DNA from: Sphingobacteriia bacterium | GTDB taxonomy: Bacteria; Bacteroidota; Bacteroidia; Bacteroidales; UBA7960 | Direction: 5' to 3' | DNA length: 64,000 bases | NCBI GenBank assembly: GCA_011390785.1 | Contig: JAABRR010000023.1 | Location: forward strand, 1-64,000 | In this document: piece by piece, positions 26,447 through 34,753 of the stretch | Numbering within the stretch: the stretch's first letter is position 1 | Layout of the letters: each line of letters begins with the position of its first letter | The notes under the pieces: generated by a model | Told to the model about the DNA's origin: nothing | What the model saw: only the letters and a program-made list of their open reading frames with translations | Databases searched by the model: none | Made by a program: the position numbers and the translations under genes

Positions 26447-27412
26447 ATGATAAAAATTATCCGTTCCATCACCTTTATTGCTATATACCTGATGATAGCT
26501 TCTATGAGTATTGCTAAAGCCAACTTCCCCGTAGTCTCATCAGAACTCTTATACAATTCTCAATCTCAACTAGGAGAGGGTGCTTTCTGGAACCACCAGA
26601 CAAACACCTTCTGGTGGGTAGATATTCTGGGAAAGCAATTGCATGTATACGACCCTGCAACAAAAGTAAATCTTTCCTACACAATGCCCCAACTTATCGG
26701 TACCGTAGTGCCGGATAAGGCCGGGAATGCTATTGTTGCTCTTCAGGATGGCATATACCGGTTCTATTTTCATAGTGAAACACTGGAACTACTGGCAAAG
26801 GCAGATCATGATCCGGGTAAGTTTCGCTTTAATGACGGGAAATGCGACCCTGCAGGCAGGCTATGGGTAGGCAGCATATCTATGGATGGATCAAAAGAAA
26901 CTTCAGCACTATATATGATGGATACCAATTTCACCTTCAAAAGAGTGTGGGAAGGTATTACCATTTCAAATGGCATTGTATGGTCTGCCGATAAAACAAA
27001 GATGTATTACATAGATACACCAACGCAGCAGGTTAAAGAGTTCAATTATAATAATGAAACCGGAGAAATAACCTTTTCAAGAATTGCTGTTGAGATACAG
27101 CGCGAATTAGGATCTCCTGATGGCATGGCCATTGATGAGAACGATAATCTATGGATAGGCCATTGGGGTGGATTGGCTGTTTACTGCTGGGATCCGGTTT
27201 CTGGCGATCTTATAACCAAAATAGATGTTAGAGCAAAAAATGTTACATCATGCGCCTTCAGCGGAGAAAACCTTGATCAGCTAATAATTACAACTGCCCG
27301 TGTTGGAATGTCTGAAGCAGAAAGAAATAGCTTACCGAACAGTGGAGGGCTTTTTCTGGCTATTCCTGGTGAAAGAGGGACCAAAAGCTCATTTTTCGGA
27401 AATCCAGAATAA
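26447..27412 (+). CDS. SMP-30/gluconolactonase-family exported protein
   Basis: A 321-residue six-bladed propeller of the regucalcin/gluconolactonase (SGL) family, with a signal peptide (residues about 1-25, MIASMSIAKA). Motifs: LGEGAFWN near the start (metal-binding Glu), FRFNDGKCDPAGRLWVGSI (Asn and Asp), ISNGIVWSADKTKMYYIDT (Asn) and SPDGMAIDENDNLWIGHWGG (Asp). Such enzymes hydrolyse sugar lactones with a divalent metal. The signal peptide suggests the periplasm. It is the last gene of the run begun at 22365, and converges on the gene at 27441. Confidence 0.88.
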   Translation: MIKIIRSITFIAIYLMIASMSIAKANFPVVSSELLYNSQSQLGEGAFWNHQTNTFWWVDILGKQLHVYDPATKVNLSYTMPQLIGTVVPDKAGNAIVALQDGIYRFYFHSETLELLAKADHDPGKFRFNDGKCDPAGRLWVGSISMDGSKETSALYMMDTNFTFKRVWEGITISNGIVWSADKTKMYYIDTPTQQVKEFNYNNETGEITFSRIAVEIQRELGSPDGMAIDENDNLWIGHWGGLAVYCWDPVSGDLITKIDVRAKNVTSCAFSGENLDQLIITTARVGMSEAERNSLPNSGGLFLAIPGERGTKSSFFGNPE

Positions 27413-27440
27413 GCTGCCTTAGCTTCTATACTTGCCCGAT

Positions 27441-28574
27441 CTAATCTTCTCTACCCAAAATACCGGCTGCAGTTCCAAACCGGTACACAATGTAAAGAGA
27501 GAAGCTAAATTCAGCTTTTTCTGATTGAAAATCATAAAACGGCTCTAGCCTGGCACTGAGGTGAAGCTCTTCGTCTAATGCACGATTATACATTAATCGC
27601 AAGAATAGTAATTCCCTTTGGGGTAAAAATAAGGCAGGATCATTTCTTGACTGGCTTTGATAAATATAAGTGCCATCCAAAGATTGAAATTTATTTCCGC
27701 GAAACCATGAAAACATTAACGTAAAACTCTGACTATCATAACTTAAGTTTGAATATTGACCTAAGCCAATTTTATCGTTTCCAATCTCATTATTTGAGAG
27801 AAGACTATAATAGTCCCAATTAATAAAATTCCCGGGAAAGAACTCCCAACTTACCTGCAATCCAGCACCACCATTTACTGATGAAAATTGTTTAGTGGTA
27901 TCTGAATTTAGCTGACCACCTTTATGATAAAATAATAATTGAACCGGAAAACTTAAATATAAGTCATTGTCATCTATTTTTATCTTGGGTAAAATATTAA
28001 ACCCGGCAGTAAAGCGCTCGTGTTCATCCCCTTTCCATGGCAAATAATTTTGCCAGTTAATCCAGGTATCGAGAAAAAAATTGTCATTATCAATAAAAAA
28101 TTGGGCACCTTGTTCAATTCTGTTTTCAATCGCATTGTTTACATTAAAAAGAGGCTCAATAATCTGATGTGAAAGAGCCCCGTTTATAGTACCAAAAATG
28201 AAAGTCCCCGAATTTGATGTATGCGAAAGACTTATTATTGGAGAGATATTATCTATTTTATGTGAGCCGAATGAATGGTTGATTGATATTCCGCATCTTA
28301 ACCGGGTAGATTTATTAGCCTGCAACCACAACGAAGGAATTAACTGTGATCCAAACAAAGTTTGTCCTGACTCAATTTGATTGAAATACTCAGTATTTCT
28401 CAAATAATTAAAACTATGAGTAGCAAGCCCCCAATTGCCAGCATCGATAGAGTCAGGTCTAAACTTATCACTAATTACTGAATTGTTTAGCTGAGAAAAG
28501 GAATATCCAATTGAAATGGTGAAAAAAAGAAGACAAAGTATTGTTTTCAAACCAACTATATTTACTGATTTCAA
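27441..28574 (-). CDS. Putative outer-membrane beta-barrel protein of unknown function
   Basis: A 377-residue protein with a signal peptide (about residues 8-27, ending YSFSQ) and many alternating strands rich in aromatic residues (e.g. LYLSFPVQLLFYH, SFTLMFSWFRG, FLRLMYNRAL, FSFSLYIVYRFG), as in outer-membrane barrels. I do not recognise the family. The start is a TTG at 28574 whose last two bases overlap the TGA of the GGGP synthase gene (TTGA), implying translational coupling; no ATG exists near the signal peptide. Its link to a lipid-synthesis gene suggests an envelope role, but that is only context. Confidence 0.65.
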   Translation of the reverse strand: MKSVNIVGLKTILCLLFFTISIGYSFSQLNNSVISDKFRPDSIDAGNWGLATHSFNYLRNTEYFNQIESGQTLFGSQLIPSLWLQANKSTRLRCGISINHSFGSHKIDNISPIISLSHTSNSGTFIFGTINGALSHQIIEPLFNVNNAIENRIEQGAQFFIDNDNFFLDTWINWQNYLPWKGDEHERFTAGFNILPKIKIDDNDLYLSFPVQLLFYHKGGQLNSDTTKQFSSVNGGAGLQVSWEFFPGNFINWDYYSLLSNNEIGNDKIGLGQYSNLSYDSQSFTLMFSWFRGNKFQSLDGTYIYQSQSRNDPALFLPQRELLFLRLMYNRALDEELHLSARLEPFYDFQSEKAEFSFSLYIVYRFGTAAGILGRED

Positions 28575-29329
28575 GCACGAACCTGATTAATCTGATCCCT
28601 TTCCTTGCAGAGATCATCCAGAAAATAGGGAGATTTTTCCAGGGCATTGCCCACTACAATAATATCCGCTCCTGCATCCCATGCAGCGCGGGCAGAAGAT
28701 GCACAACGTAATCCACCACCAATAATTAGTGGAACCTGAATATGTTTCTTCACCGAAGAGATAACTCTTTCAGATACTGGCTTTGAAGCACCACTTCCTG
28801 CATCCATATAAATAAGTTTCATCCCCAGCATTTCGCCGGCCATTGCAGTACAAAGGGCTATATCAACTTTATCTGAAGGTATTGGGGTTGTATTGCTCAT
28901 GTAAACTACTGATGTAAGTTTCCCACTTTCAATAAGCATATAACCGGTAGAAATAATTTCAAGACCAGAATTTCTCAATACAGGCGCAGCTATTACATGA
29001 TTACCAATCAGCAGTTCAGGATTGCGACCCGAAATCAGACTCAACAATAAGATTCCATCAGCGAAAGGATTAATCTGTAATGAATTCCCTGGAAAAAGCA
29101 ACACAGGCACGTTAGAATTATTTTTAATCAGGCTAATGCACTCAGATAAAAAAGTTCCGGTCATCAGGCTTCCTCCTACCAGGACAAAATCAACACGGTT
29201 TAAATTTACCAGCTGAATTAAAGCAATAAGATCTTCCTTATTGGTTTTATCGGGGTCAACGAGCACTGCAAGTTGTTTTGCATTTTTATCGGACGAAGCC
29301 TTTATTTGAGAATAAATGGCATTTTGCAT
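28571..29329 (-). CDS. Geranylgeranylglyceryl/heptaprenylglyceryl phosphate synthase
   Basis: A 252-residue TIM-barrel prenyltransferase of the PcrB/GGGPS family, which joins sn-glycerol-1-phosphate to a polyprenyl diphosphate. Motifs: LAVLVDPDK near residue 22, VDFVLVGGSLMTG, VPVLLFPGNSLQINP, DGILLLSLISGRNPELLIG, GYMLIESGK, IYMDAGSGA and the phosphate-binding PLIIGGGLR and VVGNALE. Bacteroidota homologues are known and the archaeal-type ether product in bacteria is not well placed. It lies between a phosphopantetheinyl transferase and a barrel protein on the same strand. No G1P dehydrogenase is visible in this window. Confidence 0.9.
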   Translation of the reverse strand: MQNAIYSQIKASSDKNAKQLAVLVDPDKTNKEDLIALIQLVNLNRVDFVLVGGSLMTGTFLSECISLIKNNSNVPVLLFPGNSLQINPFADGILLLSLISGRNPELLIGNHVIAAPVLRNSGLEIISTGYMLIESGKLTSVVYMSNTTPIPSDKVDIALCTAMAGEMLGMKLIYMDAGSGASKPVSERVISSVKKHIQVPLIIGGGLRCASSARAAWDAGADIIVVGNALEKSPYFLDDLCKERDQINQVRA

Positions 29330-29383
29330 GCAGGCTCTGGTATTATTGGGTATTAATTAGGAAAAGTAAAAATAAAATGATGA

Positions 29384-30040
29384 TCAAAGATAAGAAAAAC
29401 GGCTTCTATCAACAGCATACGATAAAATATAATCATCAATTACCTGATAATGAACAGTGTACATTTTCTCTCCATCATCATTTTTTATCGTTCCATATAT
29501 AAGACCCTCCTTCTGGGGCGAAAAGGGTGCTATATAAATGTGATCTTTGAAAAGAATATCCCGCTTACCATGCAGTTTGAAAAGCGTTTCCTTGGCGGCC
29601 CACATAATATATAAAGCATCGAGCGATAGGTCGCCTCCTAGTTCAGAAAGTTCCATTTCAGTGAGAAACTTATGACTTACTTTCTCAATTTTATCTTCAA
29701 TTCTTTCAATGTCAACTCCTACCGAATGAATTGGACTGGCAATAAGTGCCGAATATTTACCCGAGTGGGATACGGATATATGACGTACACCATTATTAAG
29801 GTAAGGTTTACCATAAACATCATAAGAAATAGCACTAAGTTCGTTTTCACTTACCAGATAAGGTAAAATCATCCGATAGCTTAACCAATGTTGCTTACGT
29901 GTTGCCGTTTTGAGTGATGAAAAAATTCTTTCTTCATCATTCGAAAGGGTTAACTGAGCATATAACTCATCAACCGATTCTTTTATCTCCCAAACGCCAA
30001 TTGACGCGTCTTTGATACTTTTTTTCAGATAAAGACTCAT
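29384..30040 (-). CDS. 4'-phosphopantetheinyl transferase (Sfp type)
   Basis: A 218-residue enzyme that moves phosphopantetheine from CoA to a carrier protein. The core motif is GVDIERIEDK followed by FLTEMELSEL and WAAKETLFKLHGK (the W-x-x-KE-x-x-x-K signature), with SVSHSGKYSALI upstream. It would activate acyl carrier protein for fatty-acid or other carrier-based synthesis. It is first in the minus-strand trio with GGGP synthase and the barrel protein, and diverges from ahcY. No good TAnnTTTG site was found upstream of it. Confidence 0.92.
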   Translation of the reverse strand: MSLYLKKSIKDASIGVWEIKESVDELYAQLTLSNDEERIFSSLKTATRKQHWLSYRMILPYLVSENELSAISYDVYGKPYLNNGVRHISVSHSGKYSALIASPIHSVGVDIERIEDKIEKVSHKFLTEMELSELGGDLSLDALYIMWAAKETLFKLHGKRDILFKDHIYIAPFSPQKEGLIYGTIKNDDGEKMYTVHYQVIDDYILSYAVDRSRFSYL

Positions 30041-30198
30041 TCTCTTACTTAAAGGGGCAAAGCCAAAAAGGTGGAATTTTCATTCGCTAATTACAAAAAA
30101 TTAACCTAATAAAACATTGCCGTGTTTGAACCTATGTGTAATTGAATTTGTATTAAAATAGCCTGTCGGGCACATGTACACTTTTGCCTTTAAAGTGT

Positions 30199-30206
30199 TA
30201 CATTTG
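30199..30206 (+). promoter_or_regulatory. -7 promoter element for ahcY
   Basis: TACATTTG fits TAnnTTTG, 31 bases before the ATG at 30237. The short leader leaves no room for a riboswitch. Confidence 0.55.
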
Positions 30207-30236
30207 CAAAATTAAAAAATTAAACTGAATTTACTA

Positions 30237-31658
30237 ATGGAAAAAACTCTAACTGAAACTCCAATTGCTTACAAAGTAGCAGATATCTCCCTGGCTGATT
30301 TTGGCCGTAAAGAAATTGATATTGCAGAAAAAGAGATGCCAGGTCTTATGGCATTGCGCGAAAAATATGGAAATGAGAAGCCTCTCAAGGATGTTCGCAT
30401 TATGGGCTCATTACATATGACTGTTCAAACTGCCGTTCTTATTGAAACGCTGGTAGAACTTGGCGCCAACGTCAGATGGGCAAGCTGTAATATTTTTTCT
30501 ACCCAGGATCATGCAGCAGCAGCCATAGCTAAGAGAGGCATCCCGGTTTTTGCCTGGAAAGGAGAAACTTTAGCTGAATATTGGTGGTGCACAGACCAGG
30601 CACTTTCCTTCCCTGGCGGAAAAGGCCCGCAGCTTATTGTTGATGATGGCGGTGATGCTACATTACTCATACATTTGGGATACAAAGCCGAAAATGATGC
30701 TTCTATTCTTGATAAAACCCCCGAAAGTCGGGAAGAAGCTGAAATCCTAAAATTGCTAAACAGCACCCTTGAAAAAGATAACCAGAAATGGCACCGGTTT
30801 GTAAAGGACTGGAGAGGTGTTTCTGAAGAAACAACCACCGGAGTTCATCGTCTGTATCAAATGATGGAACGTGGTGAACTGCTTATTCCTGCCATCAATG
30901 TTAACGATTCTGTTACCAAATCAAAGTTTGATAACCTTTATGGATGCCGCGAATCACTTGCTGATGGTATCAAAAGAGCCACAGATGTAATGATTGCCGG
31001 AAAAGTAGTTGTAGTTTGTGGTTATGGTGATGTTGGAAAAGGCTCAGCCAAAAGTATGCGTGGATATGGTGCCAGAATTATTGTAACTGAAATTGATCCC
31101 ATTTGCGCCCTGCAAGCTGCAATGGAAGGTTTTGAAGTAAAAACTCTTGAAGATGCACTCGAAGAAGGGAACATTTTCGTAACAGCAACTGGAAATCGCG
31201 ATGTTATTACTGTTGAACACATGAAAAAGATGAAAGATCAGGCTATTGTTTGTAATATTGGCCATTTCGATAATGAAATTCAAGTGGATAAACTGGATAA
31301 CACACCCGGAGTTCAAAAGATTAACATCAAGCCCCAGGTAGATAAATATGTTTTCCCCGCCGGTCATGAAATATTTATGCTGGCAGAAGGCAGGCTGGTT
31401 AATCTGGGATGCGCAACCGGGCACCCATCATTTGTAATGAGCAACTCTTTTACCAATCAGGTGGTTGCCCAAATGGAGCTTTGGAAAAATAATTATGATA
31501 TCGGTGTTTATCGCCTACCCAAGCACCTTGATGAGGAGGTTGCTCGTTTACATCTCGAGAAAATTGGTGTAAAACTAACAACCTTAACCCCTGAGCAAGC
31601 TGAATATATTGGAGTTCCCAAATCAGGTCCCTACAAACCCGATCACTACAGATACTAA
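30237..31658 (+). CDS. ahcY: Adenosylhomocysteinase
   Basis: A 473-residue S-adenosylhomocysteine hydrolase; it splits SAH to adenosine and homocysteine with bound NAD, clearing the product of methyl transfer. Complete family pattern: [30 protein letters not shown], the CTDQAL and DDGGDATLL stretch, [12 protein letters not shown], the NAD-binding [34 protein letters not shown] and the C-terminal [10 protein letters not shown] that reaches into the neighbouring subunit. A bidirectional terminator follows at 31701-31734. Confidence 0.97.
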   Translation: MEKTLTETPIAYKVADISLADFGRKEIDIAEKEMPGLMALREKYGNEKPLKDVRIMGSLHMTVQTAVLIETLVELGANVRWASCNIFSTQDHAAAAIAKRGIPVFAWKGETLAEYWWCTDQALSFPGGKGPQLIVDDGGDATLLIHLGYKAENDASILDKTPESREEAEILKLLNSTLEKDNQKWHRFVKDWRGVSEETTTGVHRLYQMMERGELLIPAINVNDSVTKSKFDNLYGCRESLADGIKRATDVMIAGKVVVVCGYGDVGKGSAKSMRGYGARIIVTEIDPICALQAAMEGFEVKTLEDALEEGNIFVTATGNRDVITVEHMKKMKDQAIVCNIGHFDNEIQVDKLDNTPGVQKINIKPQVDKYVFPAGHEIFMLAEGRLVNLGCATGHPSFVMSNSFTNQVVAQMELWKNNYDIGVYRLPKHLDEEVARLHLEKIGVKLTTLTPEQAEYIGVPKSGPYKPDHYRY

Positions 31659-31700
31659 AACATAATTTATTACAGAATACCTGTAATATTTAACTGATTT

Positions 31701-31734
31701 AAAACCACTTGTATAATTTTACAAGTGGTTTTTT
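31701..31734. terminator. Bidirectional terminator between ahcY and the Rieske-like gene
   Basis: Perfect 13-bp stem (31701-31713 / 31720-31732) with a 6-base loop; T-rich on the right and A-rich on the left, so it can serve both convergent genes. Confidence 0.88.
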
Positions 31735-31781
31735 CAAGGAAAAACATTACTTGATGCAGATTAAGATCATGAAGATCCTTT

Positions 31782-32219
31782 TTAGTAACTGTAAACGTAA
31801 AGAAAAGGGTTGTTAAATTGTGTACGATAAGACCGTAAGGGGTGTTTCGATGGTCCGGTAACAATTGTGCCATCAAGTAAAAGAAAAGTAGAACCACAAA
31901 CCGGGCATTTTGCCAATGGTGGGTCTTCAACAATAACACGGGCAGCTTCATCGTAAGGATGATAAGGGCATGCACGATCAAAAGCACGAAATTCGTCGAT
32001 TGAAAACCGGTAAATCACAATCCCACCAAATCCACCAAATACATTGACCCACCCTCCCGGACTATTCAATTCTATATATTGAAACTCTGTATTTATGGTA
32101 AAATCTACAGGAATTACCGGCACAGGATTGCGTTCTTCATCGGCGCATGAATACATCATAAAAGTTAGTATTACCAACATAAAGAACATCCTGTATCTAT
32201 GGAGAAATATTATTTTCAT
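31782..32219 (-). CDS. Rieske-like iron-sulfur lipoprotein with altered ligands
   Basis: A 145-residue lipoprotein: hydrophobic N-terminus and lipobox at Cys25 (MMYSC). The mature domain has the Rieske layout (two metal-binding loops in a small beta fold), but the ligands read Cys84-Pro-Tyr-His87 and Cys105-Pro-Val-Cys108-Gly-Ser. Classical Rieske centres use Cys-x-His and Cys-x2-His. Here the first loop has an extra residue and the last His is Cys. Whether it holds a [2Fe-2S] cluster with 3 Cys/1 His, a mononuclear iron, or zinc cannot be told. Predicted location is the periplasmic face or outer membrane. Its transcript should start from the minus half of the mirror promoter at 32238-32265, giving a very short leader. 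Confidence 0.75.
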   Translation of the reverse strand: MKIIFLHRYRMFFMLVILTFMMYSCADEERNPVPVIPVDFTINTEFQYIELNSPGGWVNVFGGFGGIVIYRFSIDEFRAFDRACPYHPYDEAARVIVEDPPLAKCPVCGSTFLLLDGTIVTGPSKHPLRSYRTQFNNPFLYVYSY

Positions 32220-32237
32220 AGAAGTTTTCTAAAAAAG

Positions 32238-32265
32238 CAAAGTTAACCTGTTTTTCTTAACTTTG
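32238..32265. promoter_or_regulatory. Mirror-image divergent promoter pair
   Basis: CAAAGTTAA (32238-32246) and TTAACTTTG (32257-32265) form a perfect 9-bp inverted repeat with a 10-base spacer. Each arm is itself an outward-facing -7 element (TAACTTTG): the left one serves the Rieske-like gene starting at 32219, the right one the lipoprotein gene starting at 32342. Confidence 0.55.
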
Positions 32266-32341
32266 CTATCAGATAGGGTATCCTTACAACCAAAAACCCC
32301 GGTAGATAATTGGTAATAAAAGAAAACAACCCGATCTTTCG

Positions 32342-32644
32342 ATGCATCATCTAAAAAGTTTTAAATATTACGTAACAATAACCGTTTTATTACTTCTTCC
32401 CTTACTTTCGTGCGGGCCTCAATTTAAAGCAACAAAAGAACAAAGAAAACAGGAAAAAAGAATAGGAGCACGACAGAATACCGGAGAAATTGCCTTTAAT
32501 GAAGGTAAGAGACGTCATTTAGAAGCTCAGAGCAGAGAAACAAGAAAACGAATGAAACAATCGCGCAGACAAAGCGAAAGGATAAACAAAAACAAAAAGA
32601 TCCCGTTTTATAGAAGATGGTTTATAACTTTATTAAACAGGTAA
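32342..32644 (+). CDS. Small basic lipoprotein, unknown function
   Basis: A 100-residue protein with a signal peptide and lipobox at Cys24 (PLLSC). The mature part is very rich in Lys, Arg and Gln and is likely helical (EQRKQEKR, RETRKRMKQSRRQSERINK), ending in an aromatic FYRRWFITLLNR tail. It could bind nucleic acid, lipid A phosphates or peptidoglycan, but nothing identifies it. The promoter at 32258-32265 faces it; the next gene follows by 25 bases on the same strand. Confidence 0.6.
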   Translation: MHHLKSFKYYVTITVLLLLPLLSCGPQFKATKEQRKQEKRIGARQNTGEIAFNEGKRRHLEAQSRETRKRMKQSRRQSERINKNKKIPFYRRWFITLLNR

Positions 32645-32669
32645 TTTTAAACTAACAATTGTGTAAACA

Positions 32670-33230
32670 ATGGAAGATTTTATTTACATCATTTTAGGTA
32701 TAGTTTGGTTGGTAATCAGCATTATTGGCAGCAAAAAAAAGAAGCAAGGCCAGACATCAAGACCCAATACACAAAGATCGGAACCACAACCTGTTTCTAC
32801 AAAAGAACAACCCCAAAATACCGGTAGTGATTTCGAAGATATGCTGGAAGATTTTTTTGGGACCGGATCAAAAAAACGAAAGGATCAACCTGCCCCCCAA
32901 CCATCTATGAAACAAGAGACGCCCCATTCTTTCAGTGATTATACACCTGAAATTGAATCTCTGGAAACAACGGCATCTGATGAAATGTCAGACTATAAAG
33001 GAACTTATGCTGTTGATTCAGATTATAAATTTTCAACCCAACCCAGCAAGGTGGAGACAATGGAAGATATTATAAAATCATACCAAATGAGAGATCAACA
33101 AATCAAAAATGAGGATGATAAATTAAATGTTGTTGATCTTGATGTAGATGAAGCAATCCAAACAGGAATAGATTTTGATGCAAGAAAAGCGATTATTTAT
33201 TCAGAAATAATTAACAGAAAGTATTCCTGA
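32670..33230 (+). CDS. Single-pass membrane protein with acidic disordered tail, unknown
   Basis: A 186-residue protein. Residues 3-20 (DFIYIILGIVWLVISIIG) form one membrane helix, followed by a Lys-rich stop, then a long polar, probably disordered region with PQP and GTGSKKRK tracts, and an acidic C-terminal block (EDDKLNVVDLDVDEAIQ) ending in a conserved-looking FDARKAIIYSEIINRKYS. The layout (N-in anchor with cytosolic tail) is common among Bacteroidota-specific proteins of unknown function; the last 25 residues may be the functional motif. Confidence 0.65.
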   Translation: MEDFIYIILGIVWLVISIIGSKKKKQGQTSRPNTQRSEPQPVSTKEQPQNTGSDFEDMLEDFFGTGSKKRKDQPAPQPSMKQETPHSFSDYTPEIESLETTASDEMSDYKGTYAVDSDYKFSTQPSKVETMEDIIKSYQMRDQQIKNEDDKLNVVDLDVDEAIQTGIDFDARKAIIYSEIINRKYS

Positions 33231-33345
33231 CATACCTGTTTTTACTCCTAACAATCGTAGTTTGGTGTAGGATAATATTTTAAATAAGGTAAAAAGTAAA
33301 ATTTAAATAAGACGGGAAATTATTTCCCGGTAACAAAAAAAGAAT

Positions 33346-33353
33346 TATATTTG
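33346..33353 (+). promoter_or_regulatory. -7-like element directly before a terminator hairpin
   Basis: TATATTTG fits TAnnTTTG; transcription would start near 33360, at the base of the hairpin at 33356-33387. Confidence 0.3.
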
Positions 33354-33355
33354 TC

Positions 33356-33387
33356 AATGCAAACGCTTTAGCACGTTTGCATTTTTT
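33356..33387 (+). terminator. Rho-independent terminator
   Basis: Stem AATGCAAACG (33356-33365) / CGTTTGCATT (33374-33383), 8-base loop, T-run through 33387. It would end transcripts from the 32342-33230 pair. Confidence 0.75.
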
Positions 33388-33528
33388 CTAAAGTGTAATA
33401 ATTAAGACAGCAATTTGCAATTAAGTCATTTATTCTGTCTAACATTGCAGATTCCTCAAAAGTTGTCAGTTTGGTAAAAACCTCAGGCTGCCAACTGTTT
33501 TTTTTATGTATTCGTATTTAGAATTGTA

Positions 33529-33750
33529 ATGATTAAAGCCATTAAGAATTATATCTTATTTCATATTACTTGCGGGAGAATGCCCTGTAAAGTAGAAGAT
33601 ATTATTTATGGGCTTTCCCCCTTCTACCATCCCGGGGACCCGACATCGATCAAATTACGATTTCTGAATCTGTCGCCGGTATTAAAATACTTAGATGATT
33701 TATCTCAACAAAATTTTTTAATACCAATACCTACCCCCGGAAATAATTAA
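33529..33750 (+). CDS. Possible small hypothetical protein
   Basis: A 73-residue frame with a plausible ATG (MIKAIKNYILFH), two Cys near the N-terminus (CGRMPC) and a Pro-rich tail. I do not recognise it. It lies alone between a terminator and greA, and codon use looks acceptable, but no promoter or neighbour confirms it. Confidence 0.3.
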   Translation: MIKAIKNYILFHITCGRMPCKVEDIIYGLSPFYHPGDPTSIKLRFLNLSPVLKYLDDLSQQNFLIPIPTPGNN

Positions 33751-33861
33751 ATTACAATTTCACAATTTTATCAAAACAGTTTTGGTTCCTTTTGCATAAG
33801 TCATTGAAAAAAATCAATGAAAAAACTGCAGGAACATTGTCAAACAATAATTTCTTTAATC

Positions 33862-34335
33862 ATGAGTGATGTTAAGTATTTTACAAAAGAAGGTCTGGAG
33901 AAACTTAAAGATGAATTAGAACAGCTGAAATCAGTTGAAAGGCCTGCTATTTCTCAACAAATTGCAGAAGCCAGAGAAAAGGGTGACCTTTCTGAAAATG
34001 CTGAATATGATGCGGCAAAAAATGCACAAGGAATGCTCGAATTGCGCATATCAAAACTGGAAACCACACTTAGTAATGCCAGAGTTATTGATGAATCGCA
34101 ATTAGATGAAAGTAAAATATCTATCTTATCGAAGGTAAAACTTAAAAATCTTAAGAACAACGCTGCCATGACCTATACCCTTGTGCCGGAAAATGAAGCT
34201 GATATAAAATCAGGTAAAATATCGGTAAGTAGTCCTATTGCAAAGGGATTACTTGGTAAGCAAATTGGTGAAAAAGTGGACATCCAGGTTCCGGCAGGTC
34301 TAATGACCTTTGAAATTCTTGAAATAAGCAGATAA
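33862..34335 (+). CDS. greA: Transcription elongation factor GreA
   Basis: A 157-residue Gre factor, which rescues backtracked RNA polymerase by stimulating transcript cleavage. The N-terminal coiled coil carries the acidic tip motif REKGDLSENAEYDAAK (catalytic Asp and Glu); the C-terminal FKBP-like domain has SVSSPIAKGLLGKQIGEKV. The ATG at 33862 (MSDVKYFTKEGLEKL) is chosen over the in-frame ATG at 33817 because homologues begin at this point. The HIT gene follows by 16 bases. Confidence 0.95.
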   Translation: MSDVKYFTKEGLEKLKDELEQLKSVERPAISQQIAEAREKGDLSENAEYDAAKNAQGMLELRISKLETTLSNARVIDESQLDESKISILSKVKLKNLKNNAAMTYTLVPENEADIKSGKISVSSPIAKGLLGKQIGEKVDIQVPAGLMTFEILEISR

Positions 34336-34351
34336 AAAATACCATAGTATT

Positions 34352-34744
34352 ATGTCAACCATATTCTCAAAAATTGTTGCTGGTGAAATTCCTGCCTATA
34401 AGGTAGCAGAAGATGAAAATTTTCTGGCTTTTCTTGATATTAATCCACTGGCCAAAGGCCATACTTTAGTAATCCCTAAAAAGGAGACAGACAATATCTT
34501 CGATATTGAAGACAATGAATATCAACAGCTTTTTCTGTTTGCCAAAAAAGTGGCCAATGCCATAAAAAAAACAGTTCCTTGCGAAAAAATTGGGATTGCT
34601 GTGGTAGGCCTTGAAGTTGCACATGCGCACATTCATTTGGTACCTATCAACAGCATTTACGATATTGACTTTAGTAAACCCAAACTTAGCTTAAGTGCCA
34701 ATGAGTTTGCCCTGATTTCTGAACGAATCAGCTCAAAATTATAA
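34352..34744 (+). CDS. HIT family nucleotide-binding hydrolase
   Basis: A 130-residue histidine-triad protein of the Hint/HinT type, which hydrolyses adenosine phosphoramidates or aminoacyl-AMP. The N-terminal IFSKIVAGEIPAYKV and FLDINPLAKGHTLVIPK motifs and the triad HAHIHLVPI (His-x-His-x-His) are all present. Probably co-transcribed with greA. It converges on ruvC with 9 bases between stops. Confidence 0.93.
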   Translation: MSTIFSKIVAGEIPAYKVAEDENFLAFLDINPLAKGHTLVIPKKETDNIFDIEDNEYQQLFLFAKKVANAIKKTVPCEKIGIAVVGLEVAHAHIHLVPINSIYDIDFSKPKLSLSANEFALISERISSKL

Positions 34745-34753
34745 CCTGATTTA

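Noticed and set aside
30041-30236. SAH or SAM riboswitch upstream of ahcY
   Set aside because: The leader after the likely promoter is about 25 bases and shows no aptamer-like structure.
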